DNA from: Nocardia vinacea NBRC 16497
GTDB lineage: Bacteria; Actinomycetota; Actinomycetes; Mycobacteriales; Mycobacteriaceae
Direction of reading: 5' to 3'
Length of the DNA stretch: 64,000 bases
Assembly: GCF_000308835.1 (NCBI RefSeq)
Contig: NZ_BAGN01000072.1
Coordinates: 1 to 64,000, forward strand
Shown: piece by piece, positions 8,060-18,191 of the stretch
Numbering within the stretch: the stretch's first letter is position 1
Layout: the number at the start of each line of letters is the position of its first letter
Notes under the pieces: model-generated
Databases searched by the model: none
What the model was told of the DNA's origin: nothing
What the model saw: the letters and a program-made list of their open reading frames with translations, nothing else
Position numbers and translations under genes: made by a program

Positions 8060-9613
8060 CTAATGCTGCCGTGCGAAGGCGGCCTCCGCTGCGGGCAGTG
8101 CCGCCGCGCGGTCCTCGGGGACGAGTCCGATCCGGGTGCGACGGTCCAACAGATCGTCGGTGTCGAGGGCGCCTTCGTGGGTGATCGCGAAGGCGAATTC
8201 GGCTGCTGTGACGTCGATTCCTGGTGCGACCTGGTCGGCGAGAGCAGGGCTGCGGTCGACTAGTCGGAGTACGGACGCGGATTCGCTGCCGTAGCGCTCG
8301 ACCAGCACGGTCGGCGCGGTGATGCGGTCGCGAGCGGCGCCGGAGACCGCGCCCACCAACGGAAGTCGCCTGGTTCGGCACGGCCCAGCGGTGAGGTCGG
8401 CGTGCGCGACCGCCGCATCGACGGCATCCTCGGCCATCTGGCGGTAGGTGGTGAGTTTGCCGCCGACAATGGTGATGACGCCGGTGGGTGAGCGCAGGAC
8501 CGCATGGCGCCGGGAGATGTCGGCGGTGCTGTTATCGGCCGTCCTCAGCAGCGGGCGCAGTCCGGCGTAGGTGCCGCGAATATCACTGCGGATCAATGGC
8601 TTCCGGAGTGCGGTGTTGATGGTGTCGAGCAGGAAATCGATTTCGGCTTCGGTGGGCTTCGGTTCGTCGGGGACCGGGCCGGGGGCGTCCTCATCGGTGA
8701 GACCGACGTAGACCCGGCCGTGCGCGGCGGGGAAGGCAAAGACGAAACGGCTGGTGCTTCCGGGTACCGGAACGGTCAGCGAGGCGGTCAGACCGCCGAA
8801 TGATTCGGCATCGAAGACCAGGTGGGTGCCGCGACTCGGACGGAGTTCGATGCTCGGGTCGACTTGGTCGGCCCAGACGCCGGTGGCATTGATGACGGTG
8901 CGCGTCCTGATGGACATGGTGTCGCCGGTCAGGGTGTCACGCAGGGAGGCCGAATCTCCGGTCACGTCGAGGGCTTCCACGCGGGTAAGGACCGTCGCGC
9001 CCTGTGCGGCCGCAGTACGAGCCAGCGCCACTACCAGCCGCGCGTCGTCCACCAGCTGTCCATCCCAGGCCTGCAGGCCGCCGCGCAACCCGTCGCGACG
9101 CACGGTCGGCGCCAACCGCAGCGCTTCGGCGGTGGCGACCCGACGCGAACGCGGCAGTGTCGCAGGCGAAGTGCCGGCACTGCGGCGCAGCACATCCCCG
9201 GCGATGAAGCCCGCGCGAATCAAAGTCCGTTGTGCAATTCCGATTTCCGGAAGCAGCGGTACCAGTTGCGGCAGGGGACGAACGAGATGCGGTGCGGTGG
9301 TGGTGATCAGAATCCCACGTTCGACCGCACTTTCGTGTGCGATGCCGACCTGCCCGCTGGCCAGATATCGGAGTCCGCCGTGCACCAGCTTCGAACTCCA
9401 CCGGCTCGTGCCGAACGCCAGATCGTGCCGCTCCACCAGCACGGTTCGCAGTCCGCGCGCGGCGGCATCGAGCGCCGCACCGGCACCGGTCACGCCGCCG
9501 CCGATCACCAGCACATCGATTTCGCCGCCGTCGCCGAGCAACTGCAGCTCACGGTTGCGACGTCCGGCATTCAGCGCGGAATCGCCGTGGAGATCAGCCG
9601 AATTCGCAGTCAT
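8060..9613 (-). CDS. glpD: FAD-dependent glycerol-3-phosphate dehydrogenase
   Basis: It oxidises glycerol-3-phosphate to DHAP, passing electrons to the quinone pool at the membrane face. The FAD dinucleotide-binding motif is VLVIGGGVTGAGAALDAAAR near residue 34. The family signature FGTSRWSSKLVHGGLRYL follows, and the C-terminal region carries the GlpD alpha-helical domain. Length (517) fits the family. Its neighbours are a TetR regulator on the same strand, an alkyl-DHAP-synthase-like flavoprotein and a diacylglycerol kinase. All of these deal with glycerol-phosphate or DHAP chemistry, so a glycerolipid role is plausible. Confidence 0.92.
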   Translation of the reverse strand: MTANSADLHGDSALNAGRRNRELQLLGDGGEIDVLVIGGGVTGAGAALDAAARGLRTVLVERHDLAFGTSRWSSKLVHGGLRYLASGQVGIAHESAVERGILITTTAPHLVRPLPQLVPLLPEIGIAQRTLIRAGFIAGDVLRRSAGTSPATLPRSRRVATAEALRLAPTVRRDGLRGGLQAWDGQLVDDARLVVALARTAAAQGATVLTRVEALDVTGDSASLRDTLTGDTMSIRTRTVINATGVWADQVDPSIELRPSRGTHLVFDAESFGGLTASLTVPVPGSTSRFVFAFPAAHGRVYVGLTDEDAPGPVPDEPKPTEAEIDFLLDTINTALRKPLIRSDIRGTYAGLRPLLRTADNSTADISRRHAVLRSPTGVITIVGGKLTTYRQMAEDAVDAAVAHADLTAGPCRTRRLPLVGAVSGAARDRITAPTVLVERYGSESASVLRLVDRSPALADQVAPGIDVTAAEFAFAITHEGALDTDDLLDRRTRIGLVPEDRAAALPAAEAAFARQH

Positions 9614-9679
9614 TACAATCCTTTTCGATGGCGTACGGATGGCCGGTGCCGAGGTATTCGGTCATCGCGATGGGCTTTG

Positions 9680-10288
9680 TCATCGCGTCTGCTCGACGGG
9701 AGCCAGGTAGCCGTCGATCGCACGGGTCAGTTCGGTATCCAGCGCCGCCCCGGCCAGCAACGGCGCGACCGTACCGGCCGACTGCACCGCCGACTGCGCG
9801 ATGAGCAGCAGCATTGTCGCCATCTCTTCCGGATCACCCGCGCGAATCGTGCCGTCCAGGTGGCCTTCCCGGATACTGGCACTGAACAGCTCGATCAGCG
9901 CGCGCTGGTTGCGGCCGAGGCGGCCGAAGACATAGGTCAGCATCAGATCGGTATCGGCGCGGAAGATCTTGCCGAACAACGGATTCGAGCGAATCGTCGC
10001 CGCGCCCGCGACAACGCCCTCGACCAGTCGGGTGCGCGCATCGCCCTCGGCCGGCATGGCGTCGGCGACGATCGCGCGCAGTTCGCGCACCAACAGTTCG
10101 GCCACCAGCGATCCGGTATCGGGCCAGCGCCGGTAGACGGTCGGCCTGCTGACACCGGCGCGGCGGGCCACCTCGGTGAGCGTGGTGCGGCGCACCCCGA
10201 ACTCCTCCACACAGGCCCTGGCCGCGTCGAGGATCGCGAGATCGGTCGCCGAGAGCGCGTCGTCGGGGGTGGACGCTGCGGAGGTCAT
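9680..10288 (-). CDS. TetR-family transcriptional regulator
   Basis: The helix-turn-helix is clear: TTLTEVARRAGVSRPTVYRR (about residues 34-53). The ligand-binding domain of about 140 residues is not assigned. The gene lies between glpD (same strand, 66 bp downstream) and the divergent flavoprotein gene. A long perfect dyad lies 57-91 bp upstream of its start, next to the divergent gene, and is the obvious candidate operator. The regulator probably controls both directions. Confidence 0.88.
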   Translation of the reverse strand: MTSAASTPDDALSATDLAILDAARACVEEFGVRRTTLTEVARRAGVSRPTVYRRWPDTGSLVAELLVRELRAIVADAMPAEGDARTRLVEGVVAGAATIRSNPLFGKIFRADTDLMLTYVFGRLGRNQRALIELFSASIREGHLDGTIRAGDPEEMATMLLLIAQSAVQSAGTVAPLLAGAALDTELTRAIDGYLAPVEQTR

Positions 10289-10344
10289 CGAGTATCACCA
10301 CCGGGTGTCGGCGGCACCGAAGTGCCGGGAAACGAGTGCCTATT

Positions 10345-10379
10345 CGTTACTGCTTGACAGTATATGTCAAACTGTAACG
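10345..10379. promoter_or_regulatory. 35-bp dyad operator with embedded -35-like boxes
   Basis: The sequence reads CGTTAC-N3-TTGACA-N5-TGTCAA-N3-GTAACG, with both arm pairs perfect inverted repeats. TTGACA matches a consensus -35 on each strand. On the minus strand an acceptable -10 (around CGAATA) lies 17-19 bp further on, giving a promoter for the TetR gene. The dyad ends one base before the annotated ATG at 10381. If the plus-strand promoter also uses it, translation there more likely starts at 10474. Confidence 0.75.
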
Positions 10380-10380
10380 C

Positions 10381-12051
10381 ATGGTCGAGACGCAGCAGCA
10401 CACCGACGAAATCGGATCGTCCGCGACCGGGGCGCCCGCCGCAAACCCGGGCGCGTCGACGCACGCGGCGAGTATGGTTTGGGACGCCTGGGGCATCCCC
10501 GCCGGACACAAGCCGCTTTCGGCTTCGATTCGGAACCTGTTGACGCAGGTATTCGGAGTGTCCGGTGACCCGGTGGCGCGCCGCGATGAGGGCGATGTGC
10601 CGCTACGCGAGTCGACGCTGACGCCGACTCAATGGGACGGGTTGGTCGCGGTGGTCGGCGTGGGCAGCATTTCGGTCGACCACCACGATCGTCTACTGCA
10701 TGCGGGCGGTAAGAGCACTCCCGACCTGCTGCGCCGTCGCGGCGCTGGTCCGCAGGACGCCCCCGATGCCGTCGTCTTCCCCGCCGATCACGAGCAGGTG
10801 CTCGCGGTGCTCTGTTACTGCGCCGACAATGCCATCGCGGTCGTCCCCTTCGGTGGCGGCACCAGCGTGGTGGGCGGCGTCGATCCGGTCCGCGGTCGCT
10901 TCGACACCGTCATCGCGCTGGATCTGCGCCGCCTGGACGGTATCTCGGAGATCGACCCGGTCAGCGGCACCGCCACCCTCGGCGCGGGACTCACCGGTCC
11001 CAAGGCCGAGGAACTGCTTGCCGCCCATGGACTTTCGCTCGGCCATTTCCCGCAGAGCTTCGAATTCGCCAGCATCGGCGGATTCGCCGCCACCCGCTCC
11101 TCCGGTCAGGCATCGGCGGGCTACGGCCGCTTCGACGACATGGTCCAGCGCCTCGAGATCGCAACACCCAGCGGCACCATCGAACTCGGCCGCGCACCCG
11201 CCTCCGCCGCGGGGCCGGACCTACGTGAACTGTTCGTCGGGTCGGAGGGAGCGCTCGGCGTGATCACCGGGGTCACGCTGCGAGTGCATCCGGCGCCGGC
11301 GGCCATCGGCTACCAGGCCTGGTCGTTTCCGGACTTCGAAACCGGCGCCGCCGCACTGCGCTCGGTGGTGCAGGCGGGTGCCGCGCCCACGGTGTTGCGG
11401 TTGTCCGATGAGGTGGAGACCGGCGTCAACCTGGCGCGCTCCGCCGATATCGGCGGCGAGGCGGTGGCCGGTTGTCTGGTCATCACCACCTTCGAAGGCA
11501 CCGAGGCGCATGTCGCGGCCCGCAGCGCGGAGGCGGGCGCATTGCTCGCGGCGGCCGGCGGGAATGCGCTGGGACAGACCCCGGCCGAAGAATGGGAGCA
11601 CGGACGTTTCGCCGCGCCCTATATGCGCGATGCGCTGCTCGATCTCGGCGTGTTGTGCGAGACCCTGGAAACCGCGACCACCTGGTCGAATCTGGCCGAG
11701 CTCAAGGCGAAGGTGACCGCGGCACTGACGGATTCGCTCGCCGAGCAGGGCACCCCGCCGCTGGTGATGTGCCACATCTCGCACACCTATCCGACCGGAG
11801 CCTCGCTGTATTTCACCGTCATCGCCAAGCAGTTGGACGATCCGATCGCCCAGTGGCACATCGCGAAACGCGCGGTCGGTGACGCGATCGTAGCCGCGGG
11901 CGGCACCATAACCCACCATCACGCGGTGGGCACCGACCACCGCCCCTGGATTCCGGGGGAGATCGGCGATCTGGGCGTGCGCGTACTGCGCGCGGTGAAG
12001 CGGGAATTGGACCCCGCGGGCATCCTCAACCCTGGAAAGCTGATCCCGTGA
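10381..12051 (+). CDS. FAD-linked oxidase, alkyl-DHAP synthase-like
   Basis: This is a VAO/PCMH-type flavoprotein of 556 residues. The FAD-binding segment includes VVPFGGGTSVVGGV (about 156-169) and the long SLGHFPQSFEFASIGGFAA stretch, and the FAD-oxidase C-terminal domain ends RELDPAGILNPGKL. The start WDAWGIPAGHKPLS and overall order resemble bacterial alkyldihydroxyacetonephosphate synthase homologues, which swap the acyl chain of acyl-DHAP for an alcohol to form an ether bond. Glycolate-oxidase-like activity is the alternative. The stop overlaps the lipid kinase start in GTGA, supporting a lipid role. ATG 10474 (removing 31 poorly conserved-looking residues) is a serious alternative start because an operator abuts 10381. 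Confidence 0.82.
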   Translation: MVETQQHTDEIGSSATGAPAANPGASTHAASMVWDAWGIPAGHKPLSASIRNLLTQVFGVSGDPVARRDEGDVPLRESTLTPTQWDGLVAVVGVGSISVDHHDRLLHAGGKSTPDLLRRRGAGPQDAPDAVVFPADHEQVLAVLCYCADNAIAVVPFGGGTSVVGGVDPVRGRFDTVIALDLRRLDGISEIDPVSGTATLGAGLTGPKAEELLAAHGLSLGHFPQSFEFASIGGFAATRSSGQASAGYGRFDDMVQRLEIATPSGTIELGRAPASAAGPDLRELFVGSEGALGVITGVTLRVHPAPAAIGYQAWSFPDFETGAAALRSVVQAGAAPTVLRLSDEVETGVNLARSADIGGEAVAGCLVITTFEGTEAHVAARSAEAGALLAAAGGNALGQTPAEEWEHGRFAAPYMRDALLDLGVLCETLETATTWSNLAELKAKVTAALTDSLAEQGTPPLVMCHISHTYPTGASLYFTVIAKQLDDPIAQWHIAKRAVGDAIVAAGGTITHHHAVGTDHRPWIPGEIGDLGVRVLRAVKRELDPAGILNPGKLIP

Positions 12052-13004
12052 TACCTGATTCGCGCCCGGTGCGTGCGGTCACCGTGGTGACCAACCCGCA
12101 GTCCGGTGTCGGCAGAGGGCACGAGGTGGCCGCGGCCGCGCTCGCGCGCTTCGCCGCACAGGGCGTCGAGGTCACCGAGGTGCGGGCACCTTCGGCCGCC
12201 GAATCCGTACGTCAGGTGCGGGATTCGATCACCGGCGGCGCCAAGCCAGACGCGGTGGTCTGCATCGGCGGCGACGGGTTGATGAATGTCGTACTGGAAG
12301 CCATCGCGCAGACCGGCGTGCCGCTCGGTCTGATTCCCGCGGGCACCGGCAACGATCTCGCGCGCGAAATCGGCGTGCCCACCGACGACCCCGTCGCGGC
12401 CGCGGACCTGATCCTGGGCGGTCGCACCCGCACCATCGACCTCGGCCGCATCGAATCGCCCGCGCCCGGATTCACCCCCAAGTGGTTCGCCACTGTCACC
12501 GGCACCGGCTTCGATGCGCGAGTCACCCTGCGCGCCAACGATATGCGCTGGCCCAAGGGGCCGCTGCGCTACACCTTCGCCGCACTGGCCGAGATATCCG
12601 GCCGCTTCACCGTGCCGTACCGAATCGAGCTGTCCGGTGTCGTGCCCGGCGCACTCGACAATCCCGACGCCGACACCGTCATCGAAACCGATGCCGTCAT
12701 GGTGGCCATCGGCAATACCCGCACCTACGGGGGCGGCATGCTGGTCTGCCCGGACGCGGTAATGGACGACGGGCTACTGGATCTGACTGTCGTAGGCGCG
12801 GTTTCGCGTCTGGACATGCTCCGCATGCTGCCCGCCCTGTCGTCGGGTAGACGAATCGATCACCCGAAGTCCAAGCAGTATCGCGTCGCCCAGGTGACCC
12901 TCACCGCTCCCGGCGCGCCCGCCACCGCCGACGGCGAACCGGCAGGCACCCTCCCCGTCTCCCTCCGCGCGATCCCCGGCGCGCTTGCCGTGCTGGTTCC
13001 ATGA
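12048..13004 (+). CDS. Diacylglycerol/lipid kinase, DagK family
   Basis: The catalytic domain opens with VVTNPQSGVGRG and contains the ATP-binding signature CIGGDGLMN (about residues 72-80) and the GLIPAGTGNDLARE motif (about 95-108). The C-terminal half ends with PATADGEPAGTLP, matching the D-G-E motif of this family. It would phosphorylate diacylglycerol or a related lipid using ATP. GTG at 12048 overlaps the upstream TGA, so it is coupled to the flavoprotein. The substrate could be a non-standard, for example ether, glycerolipid. Confidence 0.88.
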   Translation: MIPDSRPVRAVTVVTNPQSGVGRGHEVAAAALARFAAQGVEVTEVRAPSAAESVRQVRDSITGGAKPDAVVCIGGDGLMNVVLEAIAQTGVPLGLIPAGTGNDLAREIGVPTDDPVAAADLILGGRTRTIDLGRIESPAPGFTPKWFATVTGTGFDARVTLRANDMRWPKGPLRYTFAALAEISGRFTVPYRIELSGVVPGALDNPDADTVIETDAVMVAIGNTRTYGGGMLVCPDAVMDDGLLDLTVVGAVSRLDMLRMLPALSSGRRIDHPKSKQYRVAQVTLTAPGAPATADGEPAGTLPVSLRAIPGALAVLVP

Positions 13005-13014
13005 TCGCTACTGG

Positions 13015-13731
13015 TCAAGCCGCGAAACTGACCCGGCTCATGCGGTCGATGGTGGTCCGGTCGAGGACGACCGTCGAGACGGGTTCGGGCGGTGGTGGAC
13101 GGCCGGAGTCGACGGCGCGGATGAGGCGATTCCAGCGTCGGCAGTGCAGGGCGAAGGCGATCTTATTGATCCGGCGTCCGCGGGCGTGTTGACCGGTGCG
13201 TGCGACATCGGCGGGCACGTCGAGCAGGATCACGTGTAATTCCCGGCCGTAGTGCCTTGCCCAGCGGCCGATCATTCGTCTGGCCCACCCGAAGGTAGCG
13301 CAATCATGGATCACCACCGGTCCGGTACCGTCCCGCAGCGCGGCCCGGATTCCGGCGTAATGCGCCACATGCACCACCGGCCGCCACAGCGGATACGGGA
13401 GCCGACCGAGCTTGTGCCGCCATCGATTTCGGGAATGGTTCGAATCCAGCACCACCGAGCCCCCGGGACCCCGATGCGGCCCCTCGGCATCGGCCTGCGC
13501 GCCGAAGAACAATCGCAACGCCGTACTCTTGCCCGCCCCCGGAATCCCGGCCACGAGCAGTGCAGACCTCGCTGGATACCGCAGTTCCTCGATCGTGCGG
13601 CCGCGCAGATCGTGCACGGAATCCGGTGTTACAACCCGGATGTCGGGGAGTCGCGGTTGCGAACCGGGATCGGGCGAATCAAGCGGAGGGTTCACCTCTT
13701 CCAGGCTCCCCAACGCGATTCGATTCGGCAA
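13015..13731 (-). CDS. P-loop kinase/AAA-type ATPase (zeta-toxin-like fold)
   Basis: This 238-residue protein has one Walker A motif, LLVAGIPGAGKST (about residues 59-71), after a short N-terminal strand region, and a hydrophobic HVILLDVPADVA strand late in the protein. The layout matches small P-loop kinases annotated as AAA-family ATP-binding or zeta-toxin-like. The first about 30 residues are Pro-rich and may not be translated; an internal GTG near VVTPDSVHDL is a possible true start. It converges on the lipid kinase with a 10-bp gap. Substrate unknown. Confidence 0.7.
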   Translation of the reverse strand: MPNRIALGSLEEVNPPLDSPDPGSQPRLPDIRVVTPDSVHDLRGRTIEELRYPARSALLVAGIPGAGKSTALRLFFGAQADAEGPHRGPGGSVVLDSNHSRNRWRHKLGRLPYPLWRPVVHVAHYAGIRAALRDGTGPVVIHDCATFGWARRMIGRWARHYGRELHVILLDVPADVARTGQHARGRRINKIAFALHCRRWNRLIRAVDSGRPPPPEPVSTVVLDRTTIDRMSRVSFAA

Positions 13732-13837
13732 CCGGGAAAACCCTGATTCTCGCTGGGTAATGAACGCGTCAAGAAGCTGAGAATTAGTTGTGGATTCGGG
13801 GCTCGGGCTGATTTCGGCGGTAAGCTCTCCGGGTGTA

Positions 13838-13878
13838 GGCGGAGTCTTCGGTGTCCCTCATCCACCGAAGACTCCGCC
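13838..13878 (+). other. Perfect 16-bp stem-loop in valS leader
   Basis: Arm GGCGGAGTCTTCGGTG (13838-13853) pairs perfectly with CACCGAAGACTCCGCC (13863-13878) around a 9-nt loop (TCCCTCATC). No T-run follows, so it is not a simple intrinsic terminator. A TAAGCT -10-like box at 13821-13826 would put transcription start just before the stem, making it the 5' end of a leader of about 100 nt before valS. I do not see the conserved T-box sequence. Confidence 0.6.
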
Positions 13879-13934
13879 GCTCTTATGCCCCGGCCCTTTT
13901 ATGAGCTCAGCGGGCATCCCACTAGAATGCCGGG

Positions 13935-16613
13935 GTGACCAGCGCAGCCCCTGACAACCCGCGTAATCGTGCCGATGCCCTCCCCAAGAGCTGGGTTCCC
14001 AGCGAGGTGGAGGCCGAGATGTACGAGCGCTGGGTAGCGGCTGGTTACTTCGCCGCCGATCCCGCCGGCGACAAGCCCGGTTACTCGATCGTGCTGCCCC
14101 CGCCGAACGTCACCGGCAGCCTGCACATGGGCCACGCGCTCGACCACACCCTGATGGACACCCTCTCGCGCCGCAAGCGCATGCAGGGGTACGAGGTGCT
14201 GTGGCTGCCGGGCATGGACCACGCGGGCATCGCCACCCAGACCATCGTGGAGAAGCAGCTCGCGGTCGACGGCAAGACCAAGGAAGACTTCGGCCGCGAA
14301 CTGTTCATCGACAAGGTCTGGGACTGGAAGCGCGAATCCGGCGGACAGATCCAGTGGCAGATGCGCGCGCTCGGCGACGGCGTCGACTGGAGCCGCGACC
14401 GCTTCACCATGGACGACGGGCTCTCGCGGGCCGTGCAGAGCATCTTCAAGCGCCTATACGACGCGGGCCTGATCTACCGGGCCGAGCGTCTGGTCAACTG
14501 GTCGCCGGAACTGCGCACCGCCATCTCCGATATCGAGGTCAAATTCGAGGATGTCGAGGGCGAACTGGTTTCGCTGCGCTATGGCTCGCTGAAAGACGAT
14601 GAGCCGCATGTGATCGTGGCCACCACCCGGGTGGAGACCATGCTCGGCGATACCGCGGTGGCGGTGCATCCGGAGGATCCGCGTTATAAGGATCTGATCG
14701 GCAGCACCCTCGAGCATCCGATCACCGGACGTCAGATCCCGATCATCGCCGATGACTACGTCGATCCCGAATTCGGAACCGGCGCAGTGAAAATCACGCC
14801 CGCGCACGACCCCAACGACTTCGAGATGGGCCTGCGGCACAACCTGCCCATGCCGAACATCATGGACGAGCGCGCCCGGATTACCGGCACCGGAACCGAA
14901 TTCGACGGTATGGACCGGTTCGAGGCGCGGGTCAAGGTGCGCGAGCGGCTCGCGGCCGAGGGCCGGATCGCCGCCGAGAAGCGGCCGTACCTGCACAGCG
15001 TCGGACATTCCGAGCGCAGCGGCGAGGCGATCGAACCGCGGCTCTCGATGCAGTGGTGGGTCAAGGTGGAATCGCTGGCCAAGGCCGCCGGTGACGCGGT
15101 TCGCAACGGCGACACCGTGATTCACCCGACCAGCCAGGAGCCGCGCTGGTTCGAATGGGTCGACAACATGCACGACTGGTGCATCTCGCGCCAGCTCTGG
15201 TGGGGCCACCGCATCCCGATCTGGTACGGCCCCGACGGCGAGCTGGCCTGCGTCGGTCCGGACGAGACCGCCCCCGAGGGCTGGGTGCAGGACCCGGATG
15301 TGCTCGACACCTGGTTCTCCTCCGGCCTGTGGCCCTTCTCCACCATGGGCTGGCCCGATTCCACCGAGGAGCTCCAGAAGTTCTATCCGACAAGCGTTCT
15401 CGTCACCGGCTACGACATCCTGTTCTTCTGGGTGGCCCGGATGATGATGTTCGGCACCTTCGTCTCCGACGATCACGTGCTCACCGCGGGCAAGGGCGGC
15501 GCGAAGCAGGTGCCGTTCAAGGATGTGTTCCTGCACGGCCTGATTCGCGATCAGTACGGCAAGAAGATGTCCAAATCGCGTGGCAACGGCATCGACCCGC
15601 TCGACTGGATCAACTCCTACGGCGCGGACGCGCTGCGCTTCACGCTGGCGCGCGGTGCGCAGCCCGGCGGTGACCTCTCGGTCGGCGAATCGCATGCCCT
15701 CGCCTCCCGCAGCTTCGTGACCAAGCTGTTCAACGCCACCAAATTCGCGCTCATGAACGGCGCGCAACCGGGCACGCTGCCCGATCGCGCCGAACTCACC
15801 GACGCCGACCGCTGGATCATCGATCGCCTCGAACAGGTTCGCGCCGAGGTGGATTCGGCTTTCGACGCCTACGAATTCGGCAAGGCCTGCGAGGCGCTTT
15901 ACCACTTCGCCTGGGACGAGCTGTGCGACTGGTATCTGGAACTGTCCAAGGTGCAGTTCGCCGCCGGTGGCTCGCGCGCCGAGTCGACCAGCATTGTGCT
16001 CGGCAATGTGCTCGATGCGGTGCTGCGGCTGCTGCATCCGGTCATCCCGTTCGTCACCGAATCGCTGTGGCGGGCGCTGACCGGCGGCGAATCCGTCGTC
16101 ATCGCGACCTGGCCGGAGGCCACCGGTGTGGCCACGGATGTGACCGCCGCACAGCGGATTTCGGATGCACAGCGCTTGATCACCGAGATCCGTCGCTTCC
16201 GCAGCGATCAGGGGCTGGCCGATAAGCAGAAGGTGGCGGCCAAGCTGATCGGCCTGGATGACGCCGGCCTCACCGAACTGCACGATTCGGTGACCAACCT
16301 GGCCCGGCTCACCGAGCCCGGTGCCGAATTCGCGGCGACCGCCTCGGTCGAGGTGCGCCTGAGCGGGTCCACCGTGACGGTCGAGCTCGACACCTCCGGC
16401 GCGGTCGACCTCGATGCCGAACGCCGCCGCCTGGAGAAGGACCTCGCCGCGGCCGAGAAGGAATTGGCGACCACCACAGCCAAACTCGGTAACGAGGCGT
16501 TCCTGGCCAAGGCGCCGGATCAGGTGGTCGACAAGATCAAGGGACGTCGCGATGTCGCCGAGGGCGAGGTCGCGCGCATCGGCGCCCGGCTCGCGGAACT
16601 GAGCGGCAAATGA
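13935..16613 (+). CDS. valS: Valyl-tRNA synthetase
   Basis: It charges tRNA-Val with valine in the cytosol. The class I signatures are both present: HMGHA after PPPNVTGSL (about residues 64-68) and KMSKS (about 544-548). Between them lie the [11 protein letters not shown] stretch and an editing-domain insertion. The C-terminus is a coiled-coil arm ([18 protein letters not shown]), typical of ValS. Length, 892 residues, fits. GTG at 13935 is the start. The stop overlaps folC by 4 bp, the usual mycolata order. Confidence 0.97.
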   Translation: MTSAAPDNPRNRADALPKSWVPSEVEAEMYERWVAAGYFAADPAGDKPGYSIVLPPPNVTGSLHMGHALDHTLMDTLSRRKRMQGYEVLWLPGMDHAGIATQTIVEKQLAVDGKTKEDFGRELFIDKVWDWKRESGGQIQWQMRALGDGVDWSRDRFTMDDGLSRAVQSIFKRLYDAGLIYRAERLVNWSPELRTAISDIEVKFEDVEGELVSLRYGSLKDDEPHVIVATTRVETMLGDTAVAVHPEDPRYKDLIGSTLEHPITGRQIPIIADDYVDPEFGTGAVKITPAHDPNDFEMGLRHNLPMPNIMDERARITGTGTEFDGMDRFEARVKVRERLAAEGRIAAEKRPYLHSVGHSERSGEAIEPRLSMQWWVKVESLAKAAGDAVRNGDTVIHPTSQEPRWFEWVDNMHDWCISRQLWWGHRIPIWYGPDGELACVGPDETAPEGWVQDPDVLDTWFSSGLWPFSTMGWPDSTEELQKFYPTSVLVTGYDILFFWVARMMMFGTFVSDDHVLTAGKGGAKQVPFKDVFLHGLIRDQYGKKMSKSRGNGIDPLDWINSYGADALRFTLARGAQPGGDLSVGESHALASRSFVTKLFNATKFALMNGAQPGTLPDRAELTDADRWIIDRLEQVRAEVDSAFDAYEFGKACEALYHFAWDELCDWYLELSKVQFAAGGSRAESTSIVLGNVLDAVLRLLHPVIPFVTESLWRALTGGESVVIATWPEATGVATDVTAAQRISDAQRLITEIRRFRSDQGLADKQKVAAKLIGLDDAGLTELHDSVTNLARLTEPGAEFAATASVEVRLSGSTVTVELDTSGAVDLDAERRRLEKDLAAAEKELATTTAKLGNEAFLAKAPDQVVDKIKGRRDVAEGEVARIGARLAELSGK

Positions 16614-18070
16614 ACGACGAGCCAGAACCGCAGTACGCCGACGACGAGCATCGCAAGCGGCGGCTGGGATCCGGGCCCTCCCCGGTGGACCTGGCCGAAA
16701 TGGCGTTGGTCGAGGCGGAATTGGACCGGCGCTGGCCGGAGACCAAGATCGAGCCCTCGCTCAGCCGCATCGCGACGCTGATGGACCTGCTCGGCTCACC
16801 CCAGCAGAACTATCCGGCCATCCACATCGCGGGCACCAATGGCAAGACCTCGGTGACCCGGATGATCGATGCGCTGCTGACCGCGCTGCACCGGCGCACC
16901 GGCCGGATCACCAGCCCGCATCTGCAGCTGGCCACCGAGCGGATCAGCATCGACAACGCGCCGATCACCCCGGCCGAGTACGTGGCGACCTACCGCGAAC
17001 TGCTGCCCTATATCGAGATGATCGATAAGCAGTCCGCCGCCGCGGACGGTCCGGCCATGAGCAAATTCGAGGTGCTCACCGGCATGGCCTATGCCGCCTT
17101 CGCGGAGGCGCCGGTGGATGTCGCGGTCGTCGAGACCGGTATGGGCGGCCGTTGGGACGCGACCAATGTCATCGACGGACAGGTCGCGGTGATCACCCCG
17201 ATCGGGCTGGACCACACCGATTTCCTCGGCGACGATCTCGCATCCATCGCGGGGGAGAAGGCCGGGATCATCAAACGTGCCCCGGAGAGCCTGGTGCCGC
17301 GCGATACCGTTGCCGTCATCGCCGAACAGGAACCCGAGGCCATGGATGTGCTGCTGCGCCGGGCCGTCGAGGTCGATGCCGCGGTGGCGCGTGAGGGTTC
17401 GGAGTTCCGGGTACTGGCCCGCCAGATCGCGGTCGGCGGCCAGCAGCTCGAATTACAGGGTCTCGGAGGGGTTTACGACGAGATCTTCCTGCCGCTGCAC
17501 GGTGAGCACCAGGCCCGCAATGCGGTGCTCGCGCTGGCCGCGGTCGAGGCGTTCTTCGGCGCGGGTGCGGATCGGCAGCTCGATATCGAGGCGGTGCGGG
17601 CGGGCTTCGCGAGTGTCACCAGCCCCGGCCGGATGGAGCGGATGCGCAATGCCCCGACCATCTTCATCGACGCCGCGCACAATCCGGCGGGTGCGCAGGC
17701 CCTGGCCGCGACGCTGACCGCCGAATTCGACTTCCGCAAGCTGGTCGGCGTCGTCGCGGTCCTCGGCGACAAGGACGTGGCGGGCATGCTGGACGCGCTG
17801 GAGCCGGTATTCGACGAGATCGTCGTCACCAACAATGGTTCGCCGCGCGCCATGGATGTCGAACGCCTCGCCGACCTCGCGGTGCAGCGCTTCGGTGACG
17901 AACGAGTGGTCACCGCCGAGACCCTGCCCGATGCCCTGGAAACGGCCATTGCCATCGCCGAGGAAGTCGGCGATGCGAGCGAGATGGTTTCCGGTGCGGG
18001 CGTCGTGGTAACCGGATCGGTAGTCACTGCCGGCGCGGCGCGCGCCCTGTTCGGGAAGGACCCGGCATGA
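16610..18070 (+). CDS. folC: Folylpolyglutamate synthase / dihydrofolate synthase
   Basis: It adds glutamate to dihydropteroate and to folates. The ATP-binding loop is [14 protein letters not shown] (about residues 69-82), the Mur-ligase central domain carries [17 protein letters not shown] (about 165-181), and the C-terminal domain has [12 protein letters not shown]. Length, 486 residues, is usual for actinobacteria; the first about 45 residues are an acidic extension. It overlaps valS (ATGA) and is followed by a DUF4233 gene, as in mycobacteria. Confidence 0.95.
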   Translation: MNDEPEPQYADDEHRKRRLGSGPSPVDLAEMALVEAELDRRWPETKIEPSLSRIATLMDLLGSPQQNYPAIHIAGTNGKTSVTRMIDALLTALHRRTGRITSPHLQLATERISIDNAPITPAEYVATYRELLPYIEMIDKQSAAADGPAMSKFEVLTGMAYAAFAEAPVDVAVVETGMGGRWDATNVIDGQVAVITPIGLDHTDFLGDDLASIAGEKAGIIKRAPESLVPRDTVAVIAEQEPEAMDVLLRRAVEVDAAVAREGSEFRVLARQIAVGGQQLELQGLGGVYDEIFLPLHGEHQARNAVLALAAVEAFFGAGADRQLDIEAVRAGFASVTSPGRMERMRNAPTIFIDAAHNPAGAQALAATLTAEFDFRKLVGVVAVLGDKDVAGMLDALEPVFDEIVVTNNGSPRAMDVERLADLAVQRFGDERVVTAETLPDALETAIAIAEEVGDASEMVSGAGVVVTGSVVTAGAARALFGKDPA

Positions 18071-18098
18071 GCGAGCGCGCACGGCGCATGCTGGAGCC

Positions 18099-18112
18099 GA
18101 GCGCCAGCGAGG
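18099..18112 (+). repeat. Dispersed repeat GAGCGYCAGCGAGG, copy 1
   Basis: GAGCGCCAGCGAGG lies in the gap between folC and the DUF4233 gene. The identical 20-bp context GGAGCCGAGCGCCAGCGAGG recurs at 19193-19212, and a one-base variant occurs twice on the minus strand at 28220-28308. The shared string and intergenic placement suggest a small dispersed element. Confidence 0.55.
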
Positions 18113-18191
18113 TGCAGGCATGAGCTGCGCGGTTCGGATGCGGCAGCATGCGTAAGCACGTGGGGCCCGCGAATCCCGAGAAGGAGACAGT

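Noticed and set aside
13785..13934. T-box riboswitch before valS
   Set aside because: The conserved T-box sequence and Stem I features are not seen; only a simple perfect hairpin is present.
14454..16283. 609-residue frame antisense to valS
   Set aside because: Composition and phase follow from valS codon use; no recognisable motifs.
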